Notes: generated by a model not told the origin, from the sequence alone. A DNA stretch of 64,000 nt from an uncultured SAR92 cluster bacterium (GCA_902596775.1 CACJVE010000008.1:1-64000), one strand, 5' to 3'. Positions 1 through 11,684 are shown, counted from the stretch's first letter. Translations and numbers: made by a program.

Positions 1-59
1 AACTAATAAAAAAAATCTCTTGGGTTTAGAGAACATTGAGATTTACCAATTCATTTATC

Positions 60-80
60 ATAAACTATCTAATAGTTTAT
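60..80. repeat. Perfect 9-bp inverted repeat ATAAACTAT-CTA-ATAGTTTAT upstream of trhO
   Basis: Read directly; arms are exact reverse complements with a 3-nt spacer. Function unknown. Confidence 0.6.
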
Positions 81-221
81 ATGGATAGTTTGAAATATTC
101 TCTTAAATACAGGTGGACTTTATGTTTTTCAGTTAAAAAGTACTCTCAGTGCGATGAAAAGTTCTCAGTATTCAAAGTTTCATATTCGAAGGTATTGATT
201 CCCTATTGATCTCAATGTACT

Positions 222-1244
222 TTGAGTGGCTTAGACAATATCAAAGTAATTGGCACTTTCATGTTGCAAGAGAATTATCTAACTTGTGCGCTATACAAAT
301 TTGTAGCTCTCCCCGAGTTTGAAATCATTCGCCCTAAGTTAAAAAAGATCATGGATTCGAATAATGTTTTTGGAACAATATTATTAGCTAGCGAGGGCAT
401 TAATGGAACAATTTCGGGATTACCAAAGAGTGTTTTAAGCGTAGTCGATTGGTTAGAGGATTATCCTGGTATTGGTAAAGTTGAAATTAAAAAATCATAC
501 TCTAAAGAAGTACCTTTTTATCGATCAAAGGTAAAAATAAAAAAAGAAATCGTCACCATGGGCGTTGAAAAACTTGACTCAGACGCTTATTCGGGTGAGT
601 ACGTGGAACCAGATAAATGGAATGAACTTATATCGGATCCTGATGTTTTAGTTATCGATACTAGAAATGATTATGAAGTTTCTATTGGCTCATTTGATTA
701 TGCAGTTGACCCAGGGCTAAAGACATTCAAGGAATTCCCACAATGGGCAGACAAAAATCTCCACTCAAAAAAAAATAAGAAAATTGCTATGTTTTGCACT
801 GGCGGCATTCGTTGTGAAAAGTCTACGGCACTGCTGAAGAAAAGAGGTTTTGATGAGGTCTACCATTTAAAAGGTGGTATCTTAAACTATTTATCAAAAG
901 TTCCTGAAACGGATAGTCTATGGACTGGTGAATGTTTTGTTTTTGATAACCGCGTCACCGTTAATCATAGTCTCGAGCAAGGATCTTATGATCAATGTCA
1001 TGCATGTCGTCGACCGATCACGGAGGAAGATAAAGTATCTAAAAGATACGAGAAAGGAGTGTCATGTGATTTTTGTTTTGCAGAAGTCAGTAAAGAGAGA
1101 AAATCTCAGTTTGCTGAGCGACAAAAACAGGTAGATCTTGCAAAAAATAGAGGCGAAGACCATATCGGTAAAGGCGCATTTGAAGCCAATAAAAAACGTA
1201 AGTTGTCCAAACATCTTAGGTTTAACTCTGTTTATGATAGTTAA
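222..1244 (+). CDS. trhO: tRNA uridine(34) hydroxylase TrhO (rhodanese-domain, YceA family)
   Basis: LLASEGINGTISG N-terminal region, rhodanese active-site loop CTGGIRCEKS, C-terminal Cys-rich segment. Start uncertain (222 TTG or 261 ATG). Confidence 0.9.
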   Translation: MSGLDNIKVIGTFMLQENYLTCALYKFVALPEFEIIRPKLKKIMDSNNVFGTILLASEGINGTISGLPKSVLSVVDWLEDYPGIGKVEIKKSYSKEVPFYRSKVKIKKEIVTMGVEKLDSDAYSGEYVEPDKWNELISDPDVLVIDTRNDYEVSIGSFDYAVDPGLKTFKEFPQWADKNLHSKKNKKIAMFCTGGIRCEKSTALLKKRGFDEVYHLKGGILNYLSKVPETDSLWTGECFVFDNRVTVNHSLEQGSYDQCHACRRPITEEDKVSKRYEKGVSCDFCFAEVSKERKSQFAERQKQVDLAKNRGEDHIGKGAFEANKKRKLSKHLRFNSVYDS

Positions 1245-2784
1245 ATTTAAAGTTCTGCTAGTTGCATTGACAGCTTTGGTTTTTGTAGTTGCTATGGTAA
1301 CTTCAAATTCGGGCAATCAACGAACCAAGCTCTGGTTATCCGAATTCCCTGATGAGGACCGCTATGAATTTCCAAAAGGGTTTTTATGGGGTGCTGCTTC
1401 TGCGGCACAGCATATTGAAACTCAACAAAACAGCGACTGGACTAAATTCGAGATTGATGCCGCTAAGAATGGACGGAGTGGGACAGGAGTCGAGATTGGA
1501 GTTGCTCTGCCAGGCCATATAAAAGATATCGACAAATTCGATGAGAATATTCGACTACATAAAACGAATTACGACGAAGTGTTCAATACTGATTTCGCCA
1601 TAGCGTCTGACATGGGACACAATGCTTATCGCTTCTCCATCTCTTGGGCAAGATTATTTCCTGAGGACGGAATGTCATCGCCAGATCCAGCAGGAGTTGA
1701 CTATTACAATAATATTTTCGATGGGCTTGAGCAATATAATATTCAACCTTTAGTTTCTCTTTTTCATTTTTCTACACCTGCATGGTTTTGGGATGAAAAA
1801 AATGGTAGGAAAGGATGGGAGAGAGAAGACGCGGTCGAGCTTTTCGATGTTTTTGTGTCCTCAGTTTTAGAAAACTTTGGTAACCGTGTTACTCATTGGT
1901 GCACATTAAATGAACCGATGACTTATGTCTTCAATGGTTACATGCAAGGAATTTTCCCACCTCTTGAACAAAGATCAATCTTTGATATTGGACCGGTGGT
2001 CAAAAATCTTCTCCTCGCTCACGCATCTGCATATAAATTAATTCATAAGCACGGTGATGAGAATGGCTTTGATCACCAGGTAGGTATTGCAAAGCATACG
2101 CGAGCGTTTGAGCCACTGCGTAACTGGTCGATTTTAGATCGACTGTCAGCAAAGCAAATTGAAAATGCTTTTGTCTGGGATTTTTTTGATGCGATTGATA
2201 CAGGTACTTTGAAAATATCCAATACAGATTATGAAGTTGATATTCCTGAGATTACCGGAACTCAGGATTACTTGGGAATAAATTATTACGGTAGATATTT
2301 TGTGAAATCCATACTTTCTGATTTATCGAATCCTGAAATTTTATTTAACGACCCGCAGGATGAATCGCAAATGATAAGTGATTTAGGTTGGTCGATATAT
2401 CCACATGGGTTTTTCAAAATTTTGACTACTTCTTACGATAAGTATTCAAAACCTATCTACGTTCTTGAAAGCGGTATTGCCGATAGAAATCATGATGATA
2501 TTCGACGCCAAAAATTTATTGTTTCCCATCTGCGAGAGTTATGGAATGCCATAAACTATGGAGGAGCAGATATTAGAGGATATATGCATTGGTCTTTGAC
2601 AGACAATTTTGAGTGGGCTGAGGGCTTCACCGCACGTTTTGGTTTGATTAGCATTGATTATGAAAATGATTTTGAAAGAAAACCAAGATTAAGTTCCGAA
2701 ATCTATGCAAAAATTATTCGCTCGAACTCTATCTCTAGTGATATTAATAAAAAGTATTCTTATCTTCGTAAAGAGGCAAAATAA
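1234..2784 (+). CDS. Glycoside hydrolase family 1 (beta-glucosidase-like) with N-terminal hydrophobic segment
   Basis: FLWGAASAAQHIE, TLNEP acid/base motif, LESGIAD nucleophile region, NFEWAEGFTARFGL C-terminal motif. ATG at 1234 preferred over the ORF start at 1138. Confidence 0.88.
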   Translation: MIVKFKVLLVALTALVFVVAMVTSNSGNQRTKLWLSEFPDEDRYEFPKGFLWGAASAAQHIETQQNSDWTKFEIDAAKNGRSGTGVEIGVALPGHIKDIDKFDENIRLHKTNYDEVFNTDFAIASDMGHNAYRFSISWARLFPEDGMSSPDPAGVDYYNNIFDGLEQYNIQPLVSLFHFSTPAWFWDEKNGRKGWEREDAVELFDVFVSSVLENFGNRVTHWCTLNEPMTYVFNGYMQGIFPPLEQRSIFDIGPVVKNLLLAHASAYKLIHKHGDENGFDHQVGIAKHTRAFEPLRNWSILDRLSAKQIENAFVWDFFDAIDTGTLKISNTDYEVDIPEITGTQDYLGINYYGRYFVKSILSDLSNPEILFNDPQDESQMISDLGWSIYPHGFFKILTTSYDKYSKPIYVLESGIADRNHDDIRRQKFIVSHLRELWNAINYGGADIRGYMHWSLTDNFEWAEGFTARFGLISIDYENDFERKPRLSSEIYAKIIRSNSISSDINKKYSYLRKEAK

Positions 2785-3807
2785 ATGGGATCTCAACAGA
2801 AATCTAAAAAAGAATTGAGAGATTGGTTAAATCTAGTAACGGAAGAAACATTAGAACCAGATTTAAAGATAATTGATCCACATCATCATCTTTGGCGACG
2901 AAATAATGGCTACGAAATATCTGATCTTTGGGACGATACGGATACAGGCCACAATATTATAGGTACAATCTTCGTTGAGTGTTATGCGGAGTATAGATCA
3001 AAGGGTCCAGAATCAATGAGGCCTGTTGGAGAAACAGAATTTGTAGTGCAACAAGCAAAGTATTCTCACGAAAATGAAAAGAGAGGCCGACCACCAATTC
3101 TAGGGTCAGTCAGTCATGCCAATCTGTTGCTCGGGGAAAAGGTTAGTGAGGTATTAGAGGAGCACATAGCGGTCTCCCCAAAGAATTTTTTGAAAGGAAT
3201 TCGACATTCAGTTTCATATTACCCTTTTCCACCAAAGGTCGGGCGCTACACTGGACGAACGCCTGGGTTGATGGAAAATGAGTCTTTTCGAAAGGGATTT
3301 TCCAAGCTTTCACAGTTTAATTTAAGTTTTGACGCTTGGTTAGTTCATACTCAAATTTCTGAATTAACAAGTCTTGCAAGAGCGTTCCCTGACACAGTTA
3401 TTATTTTTGATCATTTTGGTGGTCCTCTCGGCATAGGTTCCTTTTCTGGTCGGCAGAAAGAGATTTATCCAGTTTGGAGAAAAGATGTTGAAGAGTTGTC
3501 AAAGTGTGAGAATGTTTATGCGAAGCTTGGAGGTCTTGCGATGCCACTAAATGGATGGGGATGGGATTTAAGGGAAAAGCCGGCGACTTCTGATGAAATC
3601 GTGAATTACCACAAAGACTACTACTTGTTTATGATCGATTCCTTTGGCCCTGAGAGATGTATGTTCGAGAGCAATTTTCCCGTGGATAAATTTTCAGTGT
3701 CATATAATGTTCTTTGGAATGCTCTTAAAAAAATAGCAATGCCTTTTTCAGCAGACGAAAAAAATCAGATGTTTTTGAATACTGCAGAGACAATATACAA
3801 AATTTAA
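2785..3807 (+). CDS. Amidohydrolase family 2 (TIM-barrel metal-dependent hydrolase)
   Basis: N-terminal IIDPHHHLW, VIIFDHFGGP, ending CMFESNFPVDK typical of amidohydrolase_2. Confidence 0.85.
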   Translation: MGSQQKSKKELRDWLNLVTEETLEPDLKIIDPHHHLWRRNNGYEISDLWDDTDTGHNIIGTIFVECYAEYRSKGPESMRPVGETEFVVQQAKYSHENEKRGRPPILGSVSHANLLLGEKVSEVLEEHIAVSPKNFLKGIRHSVSYYPFPPKVGRYTGRTPGLMENESFRKGFSKLSQFNLSFDAWLVHTQISELTSLARAFPDTVIIFDHFGGPLGIGSFSGRQKEIYPVWRKDVEELSKCENVYAKLGGLAMPLNGWGWDLREKPATSDEIVNYHKDYYLFMIDSFGPERCMFESNFPVDKFSVSYNVLWNALKKIAMPFSADEKNQMFLNTAETIYKI

Positions 3808-3823
3808 TTATTTGAGATTTGAT

Positions 3824-4696
3824 ATGATGAAGATACTTGACGGCGGGATCGGGATTTATTTGAGAGAGAGTGGCGCGCCTTTTGAGCAACCTGAATGGTC
3901 CGCCCTCGCGTTGATTGAAGAACCTGACTCTGTCAGGCGTGCCCATCTCGCATTTGCCGAGGCAGGGGCTGGAGTTATCACTACAAATTCTTATGCGCTT
4001 GTTCCATTTCATATAGGAGAGACAAGATTTTTAGAAGAGGGCCCCCGACTGCTTAAGCTTGCGGGAAAATTAGCAGCGGAAGTTAGGAATGAGAGCAAAA
4101 ATAATCTTCTGGTAGCGGCTAGTATTCCCCCGGTTTTTGGTTCATATGAGCCTGACAAATTTAAGCCCGATGAGGCAATCCCGTCATTGAATATGTTTAA
4201 AGAAAACCTCATAGAATTCACTGATCTTGTTTTAGCGGAGACTGTTTCGAGTATTACTGAGGCAAAGGTAATTCAAGATGTTTTCTCTGATATAAATCAA
4301 CCCCTCTGGATAAGCTTCTCACTTGAAGATAAACACATGACAGAACCAAAACTTAGGTCTGGCGAGTTGGTTACAGATGCAATAAGGAGTCTTGATCTTA
4401 GCAATTGCCAAGCGCTTTTATTTAATTGCAACCAACCTGAAATTATGGAGCAAGCTTTAATCACTGCAGCCCCGTTATTAACAAACAATGCAGAGCTAGG
4501 TGTCTACGCAAATGGTTTTAAGCCCGATTATAATGATAAAAAAGCTAACTCTGGACATTCTGAATTAAGGGAGGATCTCACGCCGGATCAGTACCTAAAA
4601 TTTGCCAGATACTGGAAATCTCTGGGAGCGACTATTATAGGGGGATGCTGCGGGATTGGTGTTGCCCATATCGCTCGCTTGCGGGAGCTATTGTGA
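3824..4696 (+). CDS. Homocysteine S-methyltransferase family protein
   Basis: ILDGGIGIYLRE N-terminus, GAGVITTNSY, C-terminal GGCCGI zinc motif with upstream LLFNCN Cys. Confidence 0.85.
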   Translation: MMKILDGGIGIYLRESGAPFEQPEWSALALIEEPDSVRRAHLAFAEAGAGVITTNSYALVPFHIGETRFLEEGPRLLKLAGKLAAEVRNESKNNLLVAASIPPVFGSYEPDKFKPDEAIPSLNMFKENLIEFTDLVLAETVSSITEAKVIQDVFSDINQPLWISFSLEDKHMTEPKLRSGELVTDAIRSLDLSNCQALLFNCNQPEIMEQALITAAPLLTNNAELGVYANGFKPDYNDKKANSGHSELREDLTPDQYLKFARYWKSLGATIIGGCCGIGVAHIARLRELL

Positions 4697-4736
4697 TTTT
4701 CCAGTAGCTCTCAATTCTTACACATTACTCCAATAA

Positions 4737-5501
4737 TTAGATCTTTTTGTACCGTGAAGTTATTTCTATTCCATTCTCAGATACGGAATTTAAGATGAGA
4801 CCGTCTTTGACGAGACCAACTGAAAGGATTTCCTCAATTCCAATTTGAGTTTCATCGGAGCTTGTAAATGTTTTTTGTACCACTTGTTTATTGTCCATGG
4901 TTTTGAAATTGCCAAAGTGAAAATTCTTTTCTATTACCTTCTCTACCTCGCTCCGAGTCATAGTTATAAAATGTCCTCCACCAATCATTTTTATTTCGAA
5001 TATTTCAGAGTCTGAATCTTCCTCAGAAATCACTCGCTGCCAAAGACCGTCATAAGGAGATTTTTCAGTTGACGCCGTTTCCCAAGTCTCGATCATATCA
5101 AGCGATCGACCATCTTCAGTGATTAGACCGACTAATGATTGGGTAAATCCAGTATTAGTCTGATCGATAGTGACATCAAATTTAAATCCATTGACTGAAC
5201 CGTTGTGATTAAAGAGGGGTATTTCAGTCATTACACCATTATTCCAATTTGCAAGACCTGCTCCCGCATCAACACCAATTTGAGGATGCATAAATGCAAA
5301 CATGTATCTATTATTTGAGTATATTTTGAGCTGATTTCGAAATTCTTTGCTTGAGATCCCGCTCTCTGTAATTTGAACATACTCAAGTTTATAAGCGCCA
5401 TCGGGTAGTTTCGGAATTTCTCTATCAGCTTGACCAATGCAACCAGTGACAAGTAGGAAAGATCCTAGGATTAGTAACTTTTTAAGCATAATTTTTTGCA
5501 A
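4737..5501 (-). CDS. Hypothetical lipoprotein
   Basis: Signal peptide with lipobox (LLVTGC); no family recognised. Confidence 0.65.
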   Translation of the reverse strand: MQKIMLKKLLILGSFLLVTGCIGQADREIPKLPDGAYKLEYVQITESGISSKEFRNQLKIYSNNRYMFAFMHPQIGVDAGAGLANWNNGVMTEIPLFNHNGSVNGFKFDVTIDQTNTGFTQSLVGLITEDGRSLDMIETWETASTEKSPYDGLWQRVISEEDSDSEIFEIKMIGGGHFITMTRSEVEKVIEKNFHFGNFKTMDNKQVVQKTFTSSDETQIGIEEILSVGLVKDGLILNSVSENGIEITSRYKKI

Positions 5502-5580
5502 TACCTAAATAATTTTCTTTATTTTAAATAATAATTGCAACTTTCAAGTTTATATGAAAAGTTACCGATAATAATATTTT

Positions 5581-5667
5581 TGGTACCAGTGGTCGGACTC
5601 GAACCGACACGCTTTTAAGGGCGCGGGATTTTGAATCCCGTGTGTCTACCAATTCCACCACACTGGC
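5581..5667 (-). tRNA. tRNA-Leu (anticodon CAA), CCA encoded
   Basis: Reverse strand GCCAGTG...CACTGGTACCA acceptor stem; anticodon arm CGGGA-TTCAAAA-TCCCG; long variable arm; GGTTCGAGTCC T-arm. Confidence 0.95.
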
Positions 5668-5807
5668 CTAAAAACAGAGACGTGAGTATATCAGTCAAAA
5701 TGAAACACTTAAAACGGAAAAATTTAAATCTAATTTTCATTTTTAATGTTCTCTTTCTTTGAGGAGTCTGATTTAATCTTTTTCCCTCAAAGATAGAATT
5801 GTTAAAA

Positions 5808-6851
5808 ATGAAACTAGATCTTTTTGATTATTCGCTGCCTCAAAAGCTGATTGCTAAATTTCCAATTAAAGAACGTTCTTCGAGTTCAATGCTTGTCATG
5901 GATGAATTGGGAAATATCTCTCACAAGATGTTTACCAACTTATTAGACTTTTTAAATAAAGGAGACCTGCTAGTTTTTAATAATACCAGAGTTATTTCAG
6001 CCAGATTGCTGGGTAAAAAAGATACAGGTGGCGCAATTGAATTATTAATTGAGCGAGTGGTTAAAAACAAGGTTGCTTATGCCTTATTAAAGTCAAACAA
6101 AAAAATAAAGTTAGGATCACGAATAAATTTTGTTGGAGGACACCATGCAACTGTCCTAGAGCGCAAACAAAAACTATTTTTAATATCTTTTAGCTCCAAT
6201 GTCTCTAAAATCATTGAGGACATTGGAGAACTTCCTTTGCCTCCATACATCGATAGAGAACCTATTCAGCTTGATTCTGAAAGATATCAAACTGTTTATG
6301 CTTCAGAATCTGGAGCAATAGCTTCACCTACCGCGGGCCTGCACTTTGATGAAAGCATGCTAAGAGAGTTACAGAATAAGGGAATAAATCATTGTTTTGT
6401 CACTTTACATGTGGGTTCGGGTACTTTTAAGCCAGTGAAAGAAGAAAATATTTTGGATCATGATATGCATGCTGAGTGGATCTCAATTGGTAATGATGCA
6501 TGCGATTTAATTTTGGCGACAAAAAAAAATGAAGGGAGGATTGTGGCAGTTGGCACTACAAGTCTTAGAGCTATTGAAACAATCGGAAGAAAAAATGAGT
6601 TAAAGCCTTACGAGGGGGATACGGATATTTTTATCTATCCTGGTTATGAGTTTACACTGGTCGATATGCTCATAACTAATTTCCATCTTCCCAAGTCCAC
6701 CTTATTAATGTTGGTCTGTGCCTTTTCGGGTTACACAGAAATTATGGCCGCATACAAGGAAGCTGTTGATAATGATTATCGATTTTTCAGCTATGGTGAT
6801 GCCATGCTCTTAAACAGAAATTCTAATGCCCGTTTTAATATACCTTCGTGA
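5808..6851 (+). CDS. queA: S-adenosylmethionine:tRNA ribosyltransferase-isomerase
   Basis: LFDYSLPQKLIAKFP, FNNTRVISARLLG, ASPTAGLHFDE, HVGSGTFKPV, ITNFHLPKSTLLML; followed by tgt. Confidence 0.97.
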   Translation: MKLDLFDYSLPQKLIAKFPIKERSSSSMLVMDELGNISHKMFTNLLDFLNKGDLLVFNNTRVISARLLGKKDTGGAIELLIERVVKNKVAYALLKSNKKIKLGSRINFVGGHHATVLERKQKLFLISFSSNVSKIIEDIGELPLPPYIDREPIQLDSERYQTVYASESGAIASPTAGLHFDESMLRELQNKGINHCFVTLHVGSGTFKPVKEENILDHDMHAEWISIGNDACDLILATKKNEGRIVAVGTTSLRAIETIGRKNELKPYEGDTDIFIYPGYEFTLVDMLITNFHLPKSTLLMLVCAFSGYTEIMAAYKEAVDNDYRFFSYGDAMLLNRNSNARFNIPS

Positions 6852-7964
<1,113 letters not shown>

Positions 7965-8023
7965 AATTAAATTTGCTCTATAATGTGGGCTGAATTTTTC
8001 ACACCTTTAAAGGTTTCAGTAAC

Positions 8024-9868
8024 GTGTTAAACAAATTTCCTTTTTGGAAAAATATTTTAATAATATTAGTGGCGCTTTTCGCTTTTGTTTATGCGGCTCC
8101 AAATTATTTTCCTGCAGATGCTGCTATTCAATTATCGGGACAGAGTGGTTCAATGAAAATTGATAACGATGTTCTGAAAGGAATGCAATTGGCCTTAGAC
8201 GATGCTGATATCGATTATTTTGGTGGGAAAACCGATGATCAAACAGCTCTTTTGAGAATTAAAGACAGAGATTCTCAGCTAAGGGCAAAAGAAATAATAC
8301 AGGCTGAAATGGGTAGTGACTATATCGTTGCGCTTAATCTTGCTCCAACAACTCCTCGATGGTTACGATCATTGGGAGGTAAGCCGATGAAGTTGGGCCT
8401 TGATCTAAGTGGTGGCGTCCATTTTCTATTGGAAGTAGATTTAGAGTCTGCGCTTGTACTTCGCTTAGAGGGCACTCTTTCAGATATTAAGGCTGTTTTG
8501 AGAGAGGAGAGAGTTCGGTATCGTAGCTTTGAGCTGCTTGGCAATCAGATCGTTGGTCGTTTCAGAGATGATGATCAGGTTGATAAGGCTCGGAATCTGA
8601 TAAGAGCTAATTTTCCTGATTTGGAGCTTTTTAATGGCCCAAGACAAAATCCTTTGTCCTTAACCTTTAATCTTAGTCCGATTGCTATTTCAGGGATAGA
8701 AGATAGCGCTATAAAACAAAATCTAACCTCACTTCGGAACAGGGTCAATGAGCTGGGCGTTTCAGAACCGATTGTTTCAAGACAAGGGAAAAACAGAATA
8801 GTCGTTGAATTGCCAGGTGTTCAAGATACCGCCGAAGCAAAAAGAATTATTGGAAAAACTGCTAATTTAGAGTTCAGGCTAGAATCAAAGTCTCGGATAG
8901 GTGACAGATTTAATTTTCGGAATGAGGAAAATCAGAGTGATGCTCTATTAGAGAAAAAAGCAGTAATTTCTGGTGAAAATGTGACTGACGCTCGAGCGAG
9001 TTTTGATGAAAACGGCCGACCGCAGGTAAATATTACTCTTGATTCCAAGGGTGGCTGGCAAATGGGCTATGCAACTCGAGACAATATCGGACGGAGACTT
9101 GGAGTTTTGTTTATAGAGTATAAGACTAAATTAGAGAAATCAGTTTCCGAAACAGGTGAAGTGTCCCTGATCCCAATTCCATTTGTTGAAAAAAACATTA
9201 TCAGTCTTGCCACTATTCAAGCGCAACTCGGTAAGCAATTTAGGATTACTGGACTTGACGGGCAACGAGAATCCTCAGAGCTAGCACTTCTTTTGAGGGC
9301 AGGTGCACTCGCAGCGCCAATGTATATTGTTGAGGAACGAACAATTGGTCCATCATTGGGTGCAGACAATATCAAATTAGGAGTCAAATCGGTTTCTTTT
9401 GGAATGCTCTTGGTTCTTATATTTATGTTGATTATCTACAAAGCATTTGGGATTGCGGCAAATATGGCACTCGCAATGAACCTGCTTTTGCTGGTAGCTT
9501 TTATGTCAATAATCGGCGCTACGCTGACCCTGCCGGGCATAGCTGGTATTGTTTTAACAGTTGGTATGGCGGTCGATGCTAACGTATTAATCTTTTCAAG
9601 AATTCGAGAAGAATTAAAGCAGGGAGCCTCAATACAAATGGCAATTGATTCTGGATACGATAGGGCATTCGTCTCGATTCTTGACGCGAATATCACGACG
9701 CTAATTGTTGCTCTAATTCTCTTTATAATTGGATCAGGGCCGGTTCAAGGTTTTGCTGTAACGTTGTCTATTGGAATCCTAACCTCGATGTTCACCTCTA
9801 TAATAATGACGAGAGGGATAGTTAATTTTGTGGTTGGCGGTAAAAAAATACAAAAACTGTGGATTTAG
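8024..9868 (+). CDS. secD: Protein translocase subunit SecD
   Basis: LGLDLSGGVHFLLEVD, TVGMAVDANVLIFSRIREE; upstream of secF. GTG start. Confidence 0.97.
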   Translation: MLNKFPFWKNILIILVALFAFVYAAPNYFPADAAIQLSGQSGSMKIDNDVLKGMQLALDDADIDYFGGKTDDQTALLRIKDRDSQLRAKEIIQAEMGSDYIVALNLAPTTPRWLRSLGGKPMKLGLDLSGGVHFLLEVDLESALVLRLEGTLSDIKAVLREERVRYRSFELLGNQIVGRFRDDDQVDKARNLIRANFPDLELFNGPRQNPLSLTFNLSPIAISGIEDSAIKQNLTSLRNRVNELGVSEPIVSRQGKNRIVVELPGVQDTAEAKRIIGKTANLEFRLESKSRIGDRFNFRNEENQSDALLEKKAVISGENVTDARASFDENGRPQVNITLDSKGGWQMGYATRDNIGRRLGVLFIEYKTKLEKSVSETGEVSLIPIPFVEKNIISLATIQAQLGKQFRITGLDGQRESSELALLLRAGALAAPMYIVEERTIGPSLGADNIKLGVKSVSFGMLLVLIFMLIIYKAFGIAANMALAMNLLLLVAFMSIIGATLTLPGIAGIVLTVGMAVDANVLIFSRIREELKQGASIQMAIDSGYDRAFVSILDANITTLIVALILFIIGSGPVQGFAVTLSIGILTSMFTSIIMTRGIVNFVVGGKKIQKLWI

Positions 9869-9878
9869 GGTAGATAAA

Positions 9879-10793
9879 ATGAGCGATATAAAAATTTATG
9901 ATTTTATGAAGTACAGAAAATATGCGCTTATTTTTTCCTTAGTAATGCTCGTTGTATCAATATGGTCTCTCGCTACGAAGGGATTGGTTCTAGGTCTTGA
10001 TTTCTCAGGTGGTACGCAAATAGAAGTAGGTTATGAAACCCCTGCTGATGTTAGTGAAATTCGAAATAATTTAGAAAGTGCAGGATTTAGTAACCCTATT
10101 GTTGTGCATTTTGGTGCAGAGACAGACGTGTTAATTAGATTGCAGGGTGAACCAGATCAGGAACTAGCCTCAAAAATATTAGACGTACTGAGAAGTGAGG
10201 ATGATGAAGTTGATCTTAGACGTATAGATTTTGTGGGCCCTCAAATTGGCGAGGAATTGAGAGAAGATGGAGGCTTAGGAATGCTGACTGCGCTAATTAT
10301 CGTGATGATATATGTTGCTATTCGCTTTCAATTAAAGTTCTCAGTAGGAGCGGTAATTGCATTAGTTCATGATGTCTTAATAACGCTGGGTATTTTTTCA
10401 TTGAGCCGTTTGGAGTTTGATCTTACAGTATTGGCGGCGATTTTGGCAGTAGTTGGATATTCGTTGAATGATACCATTGTTGTTTCGGATCGAATTAGAG
10501 AGAATTTTAGGAAAATTCGAAATGTGCCCTCTGCAGATGTCATCAATGAGTCTTTATCTCAAACTTTATGGCGAACAATAAATACTTCGCTTACTACTTT
10601 TCTAGTGCTTTTGGCACTTTTCTTCCTCGGTGGGGAATTAATTCATAATTTCTCAATAGCGTTGATGGTTGGCGTTGCTATAGGCACTTACTCCTCGATG
10701 TATGTTGCCGCCTCATTGATGTTAGCACTCAAAATTGACAGAAATGATCTGGTTGAAGTGGAAGAGGGCGAACTAGTCGATGATCTTCCTTAA
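9879..10793 (+). CDS. secF: Protein translocase subunit SecF
   Basis: LGLDFSGGTQIEV, VGYSLNDTIVVSDRIREN. ATG 9879 preferred to ORF start 9828. Confidence 0.96.
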   Translation: MSDIKIYDFMKYRKYALIFSLVMLVVSIWSLATKGLVLGLDFSGGTQIEVGYETPADVSEIRNNLESAGFSNPIVVHFGAETDVLIRLQGEPDQELASKILDVLRSEDDEVDLRRIDFVGPQIGEELREDGGLGMLTALIIVMIYVAIRFQLKFSVGAVIALVHDVLITLGIFSLSRLEFDLTVLAAILAVVGYSLNDTIVVSDRIRENFRKIRNVPSADVINESLSQTLWRTINTSLTTFLVLLALFFLGGELIHNFSIALMVGVAIGTYSSMYVAASLMLALKIDRNDLVEVEEGELVDDLP

Positions 10794-10802
10794 AATTTGT
10801 TT

Positions 10803-11684
10803 TTAATCGGTCCACCAGGGATAAAAATCAGGCATATCGGTGGATGCTTTGTCAGTGAATTCAGGCGCTCGTTTTTCTAAAAATGATTTTACACCCTCTT
10901 TGCCGGCACCAAGGCTCGCATAGAAGATGGATAAAGAGTCAATTTCATGTGCTTTCAATGGATGATCGAGAGCACTATTCCTGTAGAGCATTTGTCGCGT
11001 GAGTGCCATCGACACTTGTGAGTGCTGCACCAGTTTTTGTGCAAATTCCCTCGCTTTGGTAAGTAATTCTTCTGGTTCACAGATCTCTTTAGCAAAGCGT
11101 TCTCTCAATAAAGTTTCAGGCAACAGTATCTCGCCCGTGTAGCACCATTCCAATGCAGTCTGGAAGCCCACTAATTTTGGGAGGAACCAACTTGAGCAGG
11201 CCTCTGGTGTAATGCCTATTTTATTGAACACAAAACCTATCTTTGCTTTTGTTGAAACAAATCTTATGTCCATAGCACATGTCATAGTTGCTCCAATACC
11301 GACCGCCGCACCATTTATTGCTGCAATAACCGGCTTTTTGCATTCATAAATTGATAAAACAACTTTGCCGCCTGCATCTCGAACACCATGGTGTATTTTT
11401 GGATCCGAAATCTTTTCTCTCATATCATCAAGTGTTGGTTTAATGGTTTCATCAAGACCAAAAACATTATCTAGGTTTGGATCTAAATCCATACCTGCAC
11501 AAAATGCTCTTTCAGCTCCCGTGACAATTATTGCTCCTACATCGTCATCTTCACTGCTTTTTTCAAAAGCATCTATCAATTCATTGCTCATCTCGATAGT
11601 GAATGAATTTAACTTCTCTGGTCTTGAAAGTGTAATTAACGCAATTGAGTCCTCTACTTCATACTTGATGGTTGAATAATTCAT
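10803..11684 (-). CDS. Enoyl-CoA hydratase/isomerase (crotonase) family protein
   Basis: LSRPEKLNSFTIEM, AAINGAAVGIGATMTCAMDIRF crotonase signature. Confidence 0.88.
   Translation of the reverse strand: MNYSTIKYEVEDSIALITLSRPEKLNSFTIEMSNELIDAFEKSSEDDDVGAIIVTGAERAFCAGMDLDPNLDNVFGLDETIKPTLDDMREKISDPKIHHGVRDAGGKVVLSIYECKKPVIAAINGAAVGIGATMTCAMDIRFVSTKAKIGFVFNKIGITPEACSSWFLPKLVGFQTALEWCYTGEILLPETLLRERFAKEICEPEELLTKAREFAQKLVQHSQVSMALTRQMLYRNSALDHPLKAHEIDSLSIFYASLGAGKEGVKSFLEKRAPEFTDKASTDMPDFYPWWTD

Noticed and set aside
11365-11679. Antisense ORF inside the crotonase gene, as an example of the many 60-130 aa shadow ORFs in the track
   Set aside because: Opposite or alternate frame of a well-supported CDS, low-complexity composition and no recognisable domain.
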